A DNA stretch of 64,000 nucleotides from Oryzicola mucosus (GTDB lineage: Bacteria; Pseudomonadota; Alphaproteobacteria; Rhizobiales; Rhizobiaceae): the NCBI RefSeq assembly GCF_014534685.1, contig NZ_JACVVX010000009.1, forward strand, positions 1 through 64,000. Direction: 5' to 3'. Positions 1-8,837 of the stretch are shown here, piece after piece. Made by a program: the position numbers and the translations under genes. The notes below the pieces were generated by a model. That model was given only the letters and a program-made list of their open reading frames with translations, was not told the DNA's origin and ran no database searches. The first letter of the stretch is position 1; each line of letters starts with the position of its first letter.

Positions 1-26
1 GCGGTCTTACCTTCAGTCTTGGTCAT
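1..26 (-). CDS. 5' end of a gene running off the left edge
   Basis: An ATG on the minus strand at 26-24 opens a frame reading MTKTEGKT before the window ends. A good ribosome binding site, AAGGAA (minus strand, 39-34), sits seven bases before it, which is the main reason to call a start. Eight residues are too few to name a family. The gene points away from the window, so the next several hundred bases to the right are its upstream region. Confidence 0.4.
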
Positions 27-356
27 GGTGGCGTTCCTTCAAGGGAATCAGGTGACGTTGAACATCACCAGCCTGCCATGACCGCCCCTCTCAGCGAATT
101 TGCAGAACTCTCAGCACACTACCTTTGCTCAAGCGCCATCCTGATCAGGGACCACCGGAAAATGGCCTCGTATCTTGAGGCCGGTCGATTGTTGTTGATT
201 GACACTGTGTGACCCTAAGGGGGTGCCGTCAAAATCTAGGAAACGCTGCTTCAACACCTCGACCGTGTGCCGCCACTTGGGTGTCTTTGGCTGGCCTTCA
301 GCGAGAAATAGCCAAGAATGTCAGTCGGGCGGCAGCTCTCACCGCCCGACGAACTG
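27..356. other. Intergenic region, no gene seen
   Basis: Upstream region of the leftward partial gene and downstream region of the GNAT gene. Short frames are present on both strands, but none has a recognisable start or protein-like composition. The only clear structure is the hairpin at 324-350, listed separately. Confidence 0.5.
324..350 (-). terminator. Hairpin after the GNAT gene
   Basis: A perfect 9-base stem (GTCGGGCGG with CCGCCCGAC) around a 9-base loop starts seven bases beyond the stop of the leftward acetyltransferase gene. There is no run of U after the stem on the minus strand, so it is terminator-like rather than a textbook intrinsic terminator. Confidence 0.4.
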
Positions 357-809
357 CTATCCGATCAAGCGCAGGCGCGCATTTTCGAAGGGGTTACCGT
401 CATCATCAAGACGACGGCGTGACAGCTCCTGAAAGCCGAGCCGGGTGTAGAAGGCCATTGCCTGCAGGTTGGCGGTGTAGACCTCAAGTTCCAACTCACC
501 TTTGAGGTTCAGGGCGTGAGTGACAAGCTGCCGCCCGATGCCAAACCGTTGCCGATCAGGAGAAACAAAGATTCCCCCAATGAAGGTGTCGAGCAGGCTG
601 ATGAAGCCGCAGGGCTGATCGTCAATGCAGGCTACCAATGTCTGGGCGTTAGGCAGATATTGATCTTCGATCAGGGTGCGCTGCTCGTGCAAGCGCTGTT
701 CGCCGATAAAGGGGTGGGCCAGTAGCGATGCATCCAGCCAGATTCGTGACAGCTTTTTTAAATCTGTTTCAGGCGCATAGGGCCGGATTACTATGTCATT
801 GTTCTTCAT
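357..809 (-). CDS. GNAT family N-acetyltransferase
   Basis: A 150-residue protein of the usual length for a single GCN5-related acetyltransferase domain, which moves an acetyl group from acetyl-CoA to an amine. The acetyl-CoA pyrophosphate loop is visible as RQRFGIG (residues 86-92), followed by the helix beginning RQLVTHAL. The C-terminal strand/helix with Y-x-x-LGF (AFYTRLGF) is also typical. The overall pattern resembles the YjaB-like group; the substrate cannot be told. GGAG lies six bases before the ATG. The gene stands alone. Its base composition looks more AT-rich than the genes to the right, which may mean separate acquisition. Confidence 0.85.
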   Translation of the reverse strand: MKNNDIVIRPYAPETDLKKLSRIWLDASLLAHPFIGEQRLHEQRTLIEDQYLPNAQTLVACIDDQPCGFISLLDTFIGGIFVSPDRQRFGIGRQLVTHALNLKGELELEVYTANLQAMAFYTRLGFQELSRRRLDDDGNPFENARLRLIG

Positions 810-1272
810 AAGAACTCCGAAGAAGAGATATGCAAAAAGGTCCGGCGACCAGGTTATGGTGCCGGCGAAAGCGCTGTTGGCGGTCAGGATTGCAAGCCTC
901 TGCGCATAAATCTCCTTCTGCTGTATGTCGGCCTTTAGGTTGCCGCCGAAACTTGGTCAATCACCGCAAAGGGGTCGGTCTTTGACCGGCCACTTGGGTG
1001 GCTTGCCGACTGTCCGCTTCAGCGAGCTTTTGCGGAATAAGCAGACAACGCCGATTGGCGAAGACAGGGCCATTTTTAGACGGTCCGCTTGGGGGCATCG
1101 AGAACCAACTAGCTGCCGCTAGGGTGGGCTGATCTCGACGGCGATTTCCGACTCGATGTCTGCCATTCAGACCGAAAATTGGAATTTCCCGACAATTGCC
1201 ATTTGCGGTTGTTGAACGATGTGAGCGATCGCTTCCTTTCGGTCATCGGATGAAAATTTGGTCGAGGTGCAT
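810..1272. other. Intergenic region, no gene seen
   Basis: About 460 bases between the start of the GNAT gene and the end of the AraC regulator gene. It should carry the GNAT promoter. No frame here looks like protein. A stretch near 979-1020 loosely resembles 271-303 (both contain GCCACTTGGGTG and CTTCAGCGAG), but the match is short and interrupted. Confidence 0.5.
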
Positions 1273-2187
1273 TTATGCGGCCTGGCGTTTGGCGGCGAAA
1301 GCGCCGGGTGGTGTTCCGACATGTCGCGAAAAGGCCATGCTGAATGCACTGACCGAGCCGTAGCCCACACGCCGCGCGAGTTCTGCCATCGCTATGTTGC
1401 CCTTGAGCAGCATGTCCTTCGCAACGGCCATTCGCCAGGCCGCTACATATTCCATGGGCGCGGATCCGACCTCGTCGTGGAAGCGGTCAAAGAAGGTCGA
1501 GCGCGACATGCCCGCCGCAGCGGCAAGACCTTGAACGGATAGGCTTGCACCGGGGTCAGCATGGATCTGGCGCAGCGCCAAGGCAAGTTGGGGATCGGCA
1601 AGGCCACGGAGCAAACCGGGTTCTGCCATCGTGCTTTCGACGGAGCGGAGGGCCTCGACCAGCAGCAGCTCCAAAAGCCGTCTGAGGACCATGTCGCGCG
1701 CCGCCCGATCGTTCTGCGTCTCTTCCTGGATCATCTCAACAAGCGCGATCAGGCGTCCCTGTGCGGGCACATGGATCACGGCAGGCAGGAGCGAAACGAG
1801 CAGTTCCCGGTCAGGCGAGGCAAACTTGCAGTGCCCCACCAGGCACCGCACCTCTGCCGGTGCGTCCGCCTCGCCCAGTTGGAACATGCCCGGGCCAGTT
1901 TCCAGCGGCAGCATGGGGGTGCCGCTCGGCGGCGGATCGATGCTCGACATAGTGAAGTCGAAGACTTCCGGCACCAGCACGAAGTCTCCCGCCTCAAGAA
2001 CAAGGGGTGCCCGATCCCGAATGGTCAGCAGGCAGGACCCCTCGACCATGGCGCAGTAGAACGGGCTTGCCATGTTCGTACGCTCGACGCGCCAGCGACC
2101 GCCGCCGGTAACAAGCTTGGCGATCGAGGGCTCGGGCTTCAGCAGCGCGACAACGCTGGAGAGGGGGTCGGGGCTCGGAACGGCCAC
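1273..2187 (-). CDS. AraC family regulator with N-terminal cupin
   Basis: About 304 residues: an N-terminal Cupin_6-type sensing domain (DPLSSVVALLKP, then GSCLLTIRD and LEAGDFVLVP) and a C-terminal double helix-turn-helix of about 100 residues (QIHADPGASLSVQGLAAA, then FHDEVGSAPMEYV, ending in VGYGSVSAFSMAFSRHVG). The frame stays open well upstream, but that part is antisense to the next gene. No ATG fits. I chose GTG at 2187 over TTG at 2202 because the left arm of a perfect inverted repeat (2191-2200) would otherwise lie inside the gene. It is divergent from an SDR gene, 96 bases away, which it probably controls. Confidence 0.85.
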   Translation of the reverse strand: MAVPSPDPLSSVVALLKPEPSIAKLVTGGGRWRVERTNMASPFYCAMVEGSCLLTIRDRAPLVLEAGDFVLVPEVFDFTMSSIDPPPSGTPMLPLETGPGMFQLGEADAPAEVRCLVGHCKFASPDRELLVSLLPAVIHVPAQGRLIALVEMIQEETQNDRAARDMVLRRLLELLLVEALRSVESTMAEPGLLRGLADPQLALALRQIHADPGASLSVQGLAAAAGMSRSTFFDRFHDEVGSAPMEYVAAWRMAVAKDMLLKGNIAMAELARRVGYGSVSAFSMAFSRHVGTPPGAFAAKRQAA

Positions 2188-2190
2188 AAT

Positions 2191-2238
2191 TCGGACTTTC
2201 AATGAAGAAATATGGACGTTCAAATATAGAAAGTCCGA
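2191..2238. promoter_or_regulatory. Inverted repeat in AraC/SDR divergent promoter
   Basis: Two perfect 10-base arms, TCGGACTTTC (2191-2200) and GAAAGTCCGA (2229-2238), separated by 28 bases, lie between the divergent AraC and SDR genes. The spacing would put half-sites roughly on one face of the helix, as for a dimeric regulator. Binding by the adjacent AraC protein is inference. Confidence 0.5.
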
Positions 2239-2283
2239 CGTTCTTTGTCCATCTCTCGTCTTAGCACGACAGGAGATATATCG

Positions 2284-3045
2284 ATGCCAAAAGTTCTTAT
2301 CACCGGCGCGTCCTCGGGCTTCGGTCTCGCCACGGCGCAACTCTTCCTCGCCCAGGGGTGGGAGGTGGTGGCAACCATGCGCGACCCCACCGCTCACACA
2401 ATGCCAATGCAGGACCGCCTGCACGTCGTGCCGCTCGACGTCACCGATGCAGCCAGTATTGCGCGGGCCGTGGCGGACGCCGGTGCCCTCGATGCGCTGG
2501 TCAACAATGCGGGCGTGGGCATGCTGAACGTGCTGGAGGGGATCGACATGGCCAAGGCGCGCGAACTTTTCGAGACCAACGTCCTGGGCACGATAGCCAT
2601 GACGCAGGCGGTCTTGCCGGGCATGCGGGCCCGCCAGGCGGGCGTCATCGTCAACATCAGTTCCAGTGTGACGCTGCGCCCCTTTCCGGCGCTCTCCGTC
2701 TATAGCGCCAGCAAGGCGGCCATCAATGCGTTCACCGAAAGCCTCGCCCTCGAGACGGCGCAATTCGGCATCCGTACCCGGCTTGTCCTGCCGGGCTCAG
2801 CTCCGACAACTGCCTTTGGCAAGAACGCCGTGGCGCGCATGGGGATGAACGTCCCCGCGCCCTATGAGGCTTTCGTGCAGGACTACTTTGCAGCCATGCG
2901 CAGCTCGACCGAAAAGACAGAGGCGAACGACGTGGCACAGGCAGTATGGCGGGCGGTGACGGAGCCGGACGCACCGATGCGCCTGCCCGCAGGCGCCGAT
3001 GCAAAAACCATCTTCGCCCAGACGATCACCCACGCCTCCGCTTGA
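2284..3045 (+). CDS. Short-chain dehydrogenase/reductase (SDR)
   Basis: A 253-residue classical SDR. It has the nucleotide-binding TGASSGFG (7-14), the NNAG motif (74-77), the catalytic Ser in NISSS (126-128) and the Y-x-x-x-K pair Y140/K144 (YSASK). It should catalyse an NAD(P)H-linked oxidation or reduction of a small alcohol or carbonyl compound in the cytoplasm. ATG 2284 follows AGGAG at a good distance; an in-frame start at 2245 has no such site. An alpha/beta hydrolase gene follows 53 bases later on the same strand, and the AraC regulator is divergent, so the three probably form one functional unit. Substrate unknown. Confidence 0.92.
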   Translation: MPKVLITGASSGFGLATAQLFLAQGWEVVATMRDPTAHTMPMQDRLHVVPLDVTDAASIARAVADAGALDALVNNAGVGMLNVLEGIDMAKARELFETNVLGTIAMTQAVLPGMRARQAGVIVNISSSVTLRPFPALSVYSASKAAINAFTESLALETAQFGIRTRLVLPGSAPTTAFGKNAVARMGMNVPAPYEAFVQDYFAAMRSSTEKTEANDVAQAVWRAVTEPDAPMRLPAGADAKTIFAQTITHASA

Positions 3046-3098
3046 GTGAGCACGCTTCTTTGCCGAACGGCGCAGCTGCGCCAATAAGGATAACACCA

Positions 3099-4046
3099 AT
3101 GAATAATCTCATCGACCTGTCGCGGTCCATCCCAACGCCTCAGGCGGCGCTGACCGTGGCCTATACCCCGGTCGTCCTGCCGATGGCGGGGCGGTCACCG
3201 CTTGAACTGCGCGTGACTGCGCCGGCGAAAGGCAATGCCCTGCCGATCGTGCTTTTGTCGCACGGGGCGGGACCGTCAAAATATCTTCCTTCCAAAGATG
3301 GCTATGCGCCCCTGGCGCAGTTCTGGGCCGAACGCGGCTTTGCCGTGATCCAGCCAACTCATGGCAATTCGCCTGTCGGTGGACTGCCGAAGGACGCACC
3401 CGGTGCGCCCTACTTCTGGCGCCAGCGCGCGTCAGAAATGACAGCAGTTCTCGACCATCTCGACGACGTGGAACAGCAGGCACCAGCCATAGCGGGTCGC
3501 CTCGATCACCGGCGCATCGCGGCTGCCGGCCATTCTTTCGGCGGCCACACGGTCAGCCTGCTTCTGGGCGCGCAGCTTGCAGGGGAGAGCTTTGCCGATC
3601 CGCGCATATCCGCCGGCGTTCTGCTGGCCGCGCCCGGTCGCGGTGGCAACGACCTGACCGCGCAAAACGCGGCCCGATTTCCATTTTTCGACGTCGATTT
3701 TGCGCAGATGACAACGCCCAGTCTCGTGATCTGCGGCGCGGACGACGACCCGCAGTTCACGCCACGCGGCCCGGAGTGGCACGCAGATGCCTTTTACGAC
3801 AGCCCGGGAGCCCAGGCTCTCGTCACCGTGCATGGTGTTGGTCACGGATTGGGCGGCATTGCTGGTCTGGATGCAAAGGAAACGGAAGTCGAAGCGCCCG
3901 ACAGCCTTGAGGCGACACGACGGCTAAGCCTGGCCTGGCTTCGCACCGCTCTCGACCTCGATATGGGCGCGTGGCCCGCCGCAATCGCTGCACTAGACGG
4001 CCCTGCAAGCGCATTGGCGCAGGTCACGGTCGCCACTAACGCCTGA
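3099..4046 (+). CDS. Alpha/beta hydrolase, PAF-acetylhydrolase-like
   Basis: A 315-residue serine hydrolase. The oxyanion region LSHGAG lies near residue 53, the nucleophile elbow GHSFGG is at 144-149 with Ser146, an acidic stretch CGADDD follows, and the likely catalytic His is in HGVGHGLGG near residue 249. This arrangement resembles the platelet-activating-factor acetylhydrolase/chlorophyllase-like dienelactone hydrolase group. No signal peptide is seen. The ATG is preceded by AAGGA with a long gap. It lies 53 bases after the SDR gene and is probably co-transcribed with it. The ester substrate cannot be deduced. Confidence 0.88.
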   Translation: MNNLIDLSRSIPTPQAALTVAYTPVVLPMAGRSPLELRVTAPAKGNALPIVLLSHGAGPSKYLPSKDGYAPLAQFWAERGFAVIQPTHGNSPVGGLPKDAPGAPYFWRQRASEMTAVLDHLDDVEQQAPAIAGRLDHRRIAAAGHSFGGHTVSLLLGAQLAGESFADPRISAGVLLAAPGRGGNDLTAQNAARFPFFDVDFAQMTTPSLVICGADDDPQFTPRGPEWHADAFYDSPGAQALVTVHGVGHGLGGIAGLDAKETEVEAPDSLEATRRLSLAWLRTALDLDMGAWPAAIAALDGPASALAQVTVATNA

Positions 4047-4057
4047 GGCTATGCCCG

Positions 4058-4083
4058 CCGTTGCCGTCGTTCTCTGGCAACGG
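4058..4083. terminator. Hairpin after the hydrolase gene
   Basis: A perfect 8-base stem (CCGTTGCC with GGCAACGG) around a 10-base loop begins 12 bases beyond the hydrolase stop codon. No U-run follows. It lies between convergent genes, so it may serve either side. Confidence 0.4.
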
Positions 4084-4218
4084 TCAATCGGTGACTGTCT
4101 GCTTTCTTTCCGTTTGATCCAGAAACCGACAGACCGCCATGAACCCCGTATTGCTTTTTCACCAAACGCACCCAGCCCTTTGGATTCGTTCTCGACTCAT
4201 TCGATTGAAGCTGCCCCG

Positions 4219-4874
4219 TCACCAAGTGATTAAGGGCGACCGGCGCAGCCATGTATCGGTACGGGTCTGCTGCAGGACGAAGCTGGCCACGGCCTCGCGC
4301 GAGATGGTGCCGCCATGAACGGTCGACAAATTCTCGAGCGCACGCACGGCGCCATGTCCCGGCTTGTCGTTGAGGATGGCGGGACGAACGATAACCCAGT
4401 CGAGGCCGCTCTCCCGAACTACGGCTTCTTGCCGGTTCTTGTCGGCATAGACATTCCGCAGCAGCAGCGGGAAGATCAGCCTGTCGAAGGCAAAGCCGCC
4501 ATGGCCGACGCTGTCGCCGGCGCCAATGCCGGTGATGGCAACAAGGCGGGACACGCCTTCGGCTTTCATCGCGCCGACCAGCGCGCGTGTCGCGGTGGAC
4601 AGAAGCGTCACCTCCTTGAAGGGGCTTGGCGGCGTGCCCAAGGCGCTGATCACGGCGTCCTGCCCCTTGAGTGCCTTACGCAGGTCGTTTCGTTGCGAGC
4701 ATCGCCCACGACCAGCTTGGCGCCCTTGAGATCGGCCGCCTTGCCGGGCGAGCGCACGAGGGCGGTCACCTCATAGCCTTTGGCCAGGGCCTGTTTGACG
4801 ATCAGTCGACCGGTGCCGCCGGTGGCCCCGAGAACCAGGATCTTGGTCGGGCTCGCGACTGCTGAAGTGCCCAT
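4219..4874 (-). pseudogene. NAD(P)H-binding oxidoreductase, frameshifted
   Basis: Two reading frames together make one NAD(P)H-binding (NmrA/SDR-a5-like) protein of about 217 residues. The first frame (start 4874, preceded by GGAGG) has the Rossmann motif GATGGTG and reads into DARNETT before going off frame. The second frame continues from RKALKGQDAVISALGTPP to the end at 4219. Inserting one base near 4686-4687 would give NETDLRKALKG, so the simplest cause is a one-base deletion. As it stands the protein would stop early. Real inactivation and a sequencing error look the same here. A second damaged NAD(P)-binding gene lies just upstream. Confidence 0.75.
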
Positions 4875-4932
4875 AATATTACCTCCGGAAAGGGACGCCC
4901 TGGAAGGCAGTCCGTGATGTGAAATTGGTCGA

Positions 4933-5811
4933 TTAGATCGTGCCGGCAGCGGCGGCGATTTCGTTTGCGAAGTCGCGGTAGGAGCGCAGCGGGCGGCCCA
5001 GCAATGCGGTCAGGCGCTCGGCGTCGCCGGCCTCAGGAAGCATGCCGTCGATCAGGAAGCGCTCGCTCATCAGGCGCATATCGAACGCCATCTAAGGCGG
5101 CATGAAGGCCCGCAGGTTCTGCTCGAAGCCGGCCATATCGTCGCCGCCATAGACAACCTGGCGGCCCAGGACATCAGACCAGATGGCGGCGATGCCAGCG
5201 CCGGTCAAAGTCTCGGGACCGACAAGATTGATCCGGTCGAGGGGAAGGCTTGCAGAACTCATTTCGCGGCGGATGAGTTCGATCGCGGCGATTTCGCCGA
5301 TATCGCGGCTGTCGATCATGGCGAGGCCCTTGCCACCCACCGGCATGGGATAGACGCCCTGCCCTAGCACGACGTTGGTGATCGTCAGATCGTTGTTGAT
5401 GAAATAGGCGGGCCGCAGGATGGTGGCTTCAAAGCCCATCTGCTCGATCATCCGTTCCACGCCGAACTTGCCGGCAAAGTGGGGCACGTTGACGTAGAGA
5501 TCGCTGTGGATCACCGAGAGATAGACCAGCTTGGCGACGCCAGCGGCGCGGGCCACATTGAGCGTAATCAGCGCCTGGGTAAATTCGTCCGGCGCGACGG
5601 CATTCAGGAGGAAAAGTGTCGAAACCCCGTCGAAGGCATTGCGCAGAGAATCCACATCGAGAAGGTCGCCCTGTACGACGGCGACGCCATCGGCGAAGTT
5701 CGCCTTGGCGGTATCGCGAACCAGAGCGCGCACATTGGCACCCCGCTTGGCGAGTTGTTCGACGACCTGACAGCCGACTGTGCCATTGGCACCGGTAACA
5801 AGGATAGTCAT
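4933..5811 (-). pseudogene. NmrA-like NAD(P)-binding protein with in-frame TAG
   Basis: The frame starts at MTILVTGANGTVG (ATG 5811) with the dinucleotide-binding motif GANGTVG. It has the NmrA-like features LFLLNAV, LRPAYFINN and VGPETLTGAGIAAIWSDVLGR, and runs 239 residues to a TAG at 5094-5092 right after RAFMPP. The same frame then continues for 52 residues (MAFDMRLMSERFL through LLGRPLRSYRDFANE) to TAA at 4935-4933. That extension is the usual C-terminal end of this family, so the TAG probably replaced a sense codon such as TGG. The full protein would be about 292 residues, the normal family length. It is divergent from a LysR gene. Confidence 0.75.
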
Positions 5812-5912
5812 TTGGATCACTCCGGGTTCACTAGAAGACACCCCGAATTTAATGATCCACAGATTCGCTGATAGCCGCTATATCTGGACTCAGTGTCTCA
5901 TAGGTGGAACGA

Positions 5913-6854
5913 ATGGATCTTCTTGCGCTCGCCGATTTCAACCTGGTTGCCCGTCATGGCGGGTTCGGCAAGGCCTCGCGCGCTGCCGGGCGGCCCAAGG
6001 CGACACTGTCGCGCCGCGTCAACGAATTGGAGGCCAGCCTTCAGCTACGGTTGTTCGAGCGCGGCGGGCGTCTGCTCAAGCTCACCGAAGAAGGGCGTGC
6101 GCTCTTTGAGCGTACCGGGCAATTGCTCACCGAACTCGATGAAGCGGCTACGGCGATAGCATCGGGCGGCGGAAGCCCGCGTGGCCGGCTTCGCATCAGC
6201 GCGCCGCTCTTGTTCTCGCAGACCGCGATGGGGAAGCTCGCGGCTGAATTTGGCATGCAATATCCCGAAGTGCGCCTTGAGGTCACAACGGACGACCGGG
6301 AGGTCGACATGATCGAGGAGGCCTATGACCTTGTCATCCGCGTCAATCCGAAGCCCAATGAAACACTGGTCGGTCGAGCCTTTCTGCGCGATCGTCTGGT
6401 TGTGGTCGCCAGCCCGAACCTGGTTCGACCAACGGAGGGGGTGCCTGTTCCGGCGGTGGTGCGTGGGACCGGTGACCGGGCCACCGCGTGGGCGATCAAA
6501 TCGGAGGATGCAAACGCCAGTATTTCGGTCGATCCCATTCTGCATCTGTCGTCGATGATCATGGTGCGCGACGCCGTTCGTGCTGGGATCGGCGCGGCGC
6601 GTCTGCCCATCTCGCTCGTCAGCCAAGATCTGGCTGCCGGCAGGCTGGCGCACTGGGGCGATGTCGACGCTCCTGATATCGCCCTGTGGACGCTCTATCC
6701 GTCGCGCCGGCTGCTCAGTGCGCGCGTGGCGGCATTCCTCGAGCACTTGCGGGAGGCCTTTCCCAAAGGCACGCCCGACGAATTGGCGGCCTATGTCGGT
6801 CGAGCTGAGCGCGTTCAACCCTCGAACCAGCGCGAATTGCCAGCCGCCCGCTGA
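5913..6854 (+). CDS. LysR family regulator
   Basis: A 313-residue LysR-type regulator. The winged helix-turn-helix covers about residues 1-60 (LADFNLVARHGGFGKASRA, LSRRVNELEASLQLRLFERG), and the type 2 periplasmic-binding-like effector domain runs from about residue 85 (GRLRISAPLLFSQTA) to the end. ATG 5913 follows AGGTGG; another ATG nine bases upstream is possible. It is divergent from the damaged NmrA-like gene, with about 100 bases between them, the classical arrangement for a LysR regulator and its target. Its 3' end overlaps that of the next, convergent LysR gene by 40 bases. Confidence 0.9.
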   Translation: MDLLALADFNLVARHGGFGKASRAAGRPKATLSRRVNELEASLQLRLFERGGRLLKLTEEGRALFERTGQLLTELDEAATAIASGGGSPRGRLRISAPLLFSQTAMGKLAAEFGMQYPEVRLEVTTDDREVDMIEEAYDLVIRVNPKPNETLVGRAFLRDRLVVVASPNLVRPTEGVPVPAVVRGTGDRATAWAIKSEDANASISVDPILHLSSMIMVRDAVRAGIGAARLPISLVSQDLAAGRLAHWGDVDAPDIALWTLYPSRRLLSARVAAFLEHLREAFPKGTPDELAAYVGRAERVQPSNQRELPAAR

Positions 6855-7726
6855 CGCATGAAGTCGACGAAGGCCCGCGCCGGTGCACTGCGCTCCTTAC
6901 CTGCCGGCATAACCAGGCTGACATCGACCGCTGGAACGCTCCACTCCGGCAGGACGCGCACAAGGTTGCCGCGCTCGATTTCCGGGATGGCGATATATCG
7001 CGCCGTGGCGGTGATCCCGGCTCCATTCAGAACCATGTGATGGATCGCCTTAGGGTCATTGGCGGTGATCCGCCCGGAGGTTTCGAGCTGATGCTCCACC
7101 CCTGCCTTGTCCAGAAGCAGCAGGGGGCGCGGAAGGCCATCGCCTTTCGGAATAGCCAGAAGGTCGTGGGTCCGCAGGTCTTCGAGCGATTGGGGCGCGC
7201 CACGGCGTTCGAGATAGGCCGGCGCGGCGCACAGCTGGCAGCCAATTGCGCCCAGTCGGGTGGCAACAAGGCTGGAATCGCGCATGGGGCCCATCCTCAC
7301 GGCGACGTCGATCTGTTCGGTCACGAGGTCAACTGTCCGGCTCGTGAGGTCCAGCGAGATGTCGATATCCGGAAAGGCGAGCGAAAACTCGGGCAGCAGC
7401 TCAGTCAGCACCTCCATGCCGAAGCCGATCCCAGCGGTCAGCTTAAGTCGCCCGCGGGGATGCAGTGCCAAGGTCGCTGCGACATCAACCAGTTCGTCGA
7501 TGCGGTTCAAGACCTCGTCGAACCGGTTGAGCAGCATTCGTCCCGCCTCCGTTAAAACAACCTCGCGGGTCGTGCGTTCGAACAGCCGGACGCCAAGCAG
7601 GGATTCCAGCCGCTGGATGGACCGACTGATGGCGGACTTTCGCACCGAAAGGACCCGGCCAGCCTCGGAAAAGCTCAGCAGCGCGGCGACTTTCTGAAAG
7701 GCGCGCATGTCGTCAGCGTCTAGCAT
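6815..7726 (-). CDS. LysR family regulator
   Basis: A 303-residue LysR regulator. The HTH is at residues 1-62 (MRAFQKVAALLSFSEAGRVL, KSAISRSIQRLESLLGVRLF), followed by the effector domain from about residue 90 (GRLKLTAGIGFGMEVL). ATG 7726 was chosen as the start closest to the family N-terminus; an upstream in-frame start at 7777 would add 17 non-conserved residues. It faces the cupin/esterase set across a 560-base gap, so it may regulate those genes, but no operator is evident. Confidence 0.9.
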   Translation of the reverse strand: MLDADDMRAFQKVAALLSFSEAGRVLSVRKSAISRSIQRLESLLGVRLFERTTREVVLTEAGRMLLNRFDEVLNRIDELVDVAATLALHPRGRLKLTAGIGFGMEVLTELLPEFSLAFPDIDISLDLTSRTVDLVTEQIDVAVRMGPMRDSSLVATRLGAIGCQLCAAPAYLERRGAPQSLEDLRTHDLLAIPKGDGLPRPLLLLDKAGVEHQLETSGRITANDPKAIHHMVLNGAGITATARYIAIPEIERGNLVRVLPEWSVPAVDVSLVMPAGKERSAPARAFVDFMRQRAAGNSRWFEG

Positions 7727-8285
7727 CGTAAATTCACTGTCTCCGATCCGAGACAGATTATGCCGTGGCAACCTCAATCCAAGTCTAAATTATTGTCGCG
7801 CTGGGAGGACACTGCGTATCGCCGGGGCGAGCTTGTTTATGGCGGTGGGGGAGCCGCAAGCTGTGGCGCGGAGCCTTGCGCATCGAGGACGCAGGACGAC
7901 TACGGAGCCAGGCCATTTTCTTGCAATCGACAAGCGTCAGGCGCTTCGTGCCCCAAACCCGCCCTAAGCCCTGCAGCGACGCTCCAGGCCAGTATTCTCA
8001 AGGTCCCCCTATCGAGCGCGCATCGCAGCCGTGGGGCGAGTTTTCGAGCGGTGATGCTGATGACGTCACCGTGACCCCGGTGAGGTTGCAAGCGCAACGG
8101 GAGGCGGCGCCATGCCGCCTGACCCCTCCGCATATCAGGCCAGGAACCGATCCACTGGTGAGACGGTCCGTCTAAATCGAGCGTCTATTGGCATCAATTC
8201 TGGACGAGTAACTTCATCAGCATTCAGACACCAAACCCCGCCACGAGGCAGGCAGATTCACCCACACCCCACAAGGAAAAGACAA
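7727..8285. other. Long intergenic region, no gene seen
   Basis: About 560 bases between the divergent LysR gene and the cupin gene. Short frames on both strands (for example 7900-8133 minus) lack family features and good ribosome binding sites. It must hold the promoters of both flanking genes. Its length and lack of coding suggest decayed sequence, but no clear remnant could be named. Confidence 0.5.
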
Positions 8286-8813
8286 ATGACCGAGCAAACC
8301 AGCACTCTCCCGCCCGACGATCTCCCCCGCACCGCGACCATCGTTCACGCCGACGATCCAGGCCTCATCCATCTTGGTGTCGGCGCGGGAACCTACACCA
8401 TCCTGGTTTCGGGTGAGCAGACCGGCGGTCGCTATACCATGATCGACATGTTCGTGCCGGCCGGCGGCCCGCCGCCGCACCGCCACGATTTCGAGGAGAT
8501 TTTCCATGTCCTCGAAGGCGAACTGGAGGTAACCTTCCGCGACGAGGTGCATCACGTCGGCCCAGGCCAGACGGTCAACATCCCGGCCAATGCACCGCAT
8601 GGCTTCCGCGTCGTCTCGTCCACGCCCGCCCGCTTCCTCTGCATCTGCCTGCCGGCAGGGCAGGAGGAGTATTTCAAGCTCGTCGGCGAAATCCTGCCCG
8701 GCCGGACTACGCCGCCCACCCCGCCGACACCTGAAGTCATGGCCGAACGCCGCAGCATCATGCTGGCCAATGCCGCCCGCTTCCACAGTGAGTTCCTGCC
8801 GCCCAAGGCCTGA
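8286..8813 (+). CDS. Cupin domain protein
   Basis: A 175-residue single-domain cupin. Cupin motif 1 is GGPPPHRHDFEEIFHVLEG (about residues 59-77), with two His and a Glu as likely metal ligands. Motif 2 includes PANAPHGFRV (about 100-109), carrying the third His. The protein should bind a divalent metal in a small beta-barrel; the reaction or ligand cannot be told. The ATG follows AAGGAAAAG. The esterase gene starts 24 bases after the stop and a NTF2-like gene follows, so these three probably form one operon. Confidence 0.88.
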   Translation: MTEQTSTLPPDDLPRTATIVHADDPGLIHLGVGAGTYTILVSGEQTGGRYTMIDMFVPAGGPPPHRHDFEEIFHVLEGELEVTFRDEVHHVGPGQTVNIPANAPHGFRVVSSTPARFLCICLPAGQEEYFKLVGEILPGRTTPPTPPTPEVMAERRSIMLANAARFHSEFLPPKA

Positions 8814-8837
8814 AGTCGCCTCCCCAAGGAGAATAAA

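Noticed and set aside
271-1020. Loose similarity between 271-303 and 979-1020
   Set aside because: Only two short blocks match with different spacing; too little to call a repeat or IS end.
2188-2763. Long N-terminal extension of the AraC regulator frame
   Set aside because: The extra residues are antisense to the SDR gene and unlike any AraC N-terminus.
4049-4252. 67-codon minus-strand frame after the hydrolase gene
   Set aside because: No ribosome binding site or family features; it overlaps the hairpin at 4058-4083 and the end of the frameshifted gene.
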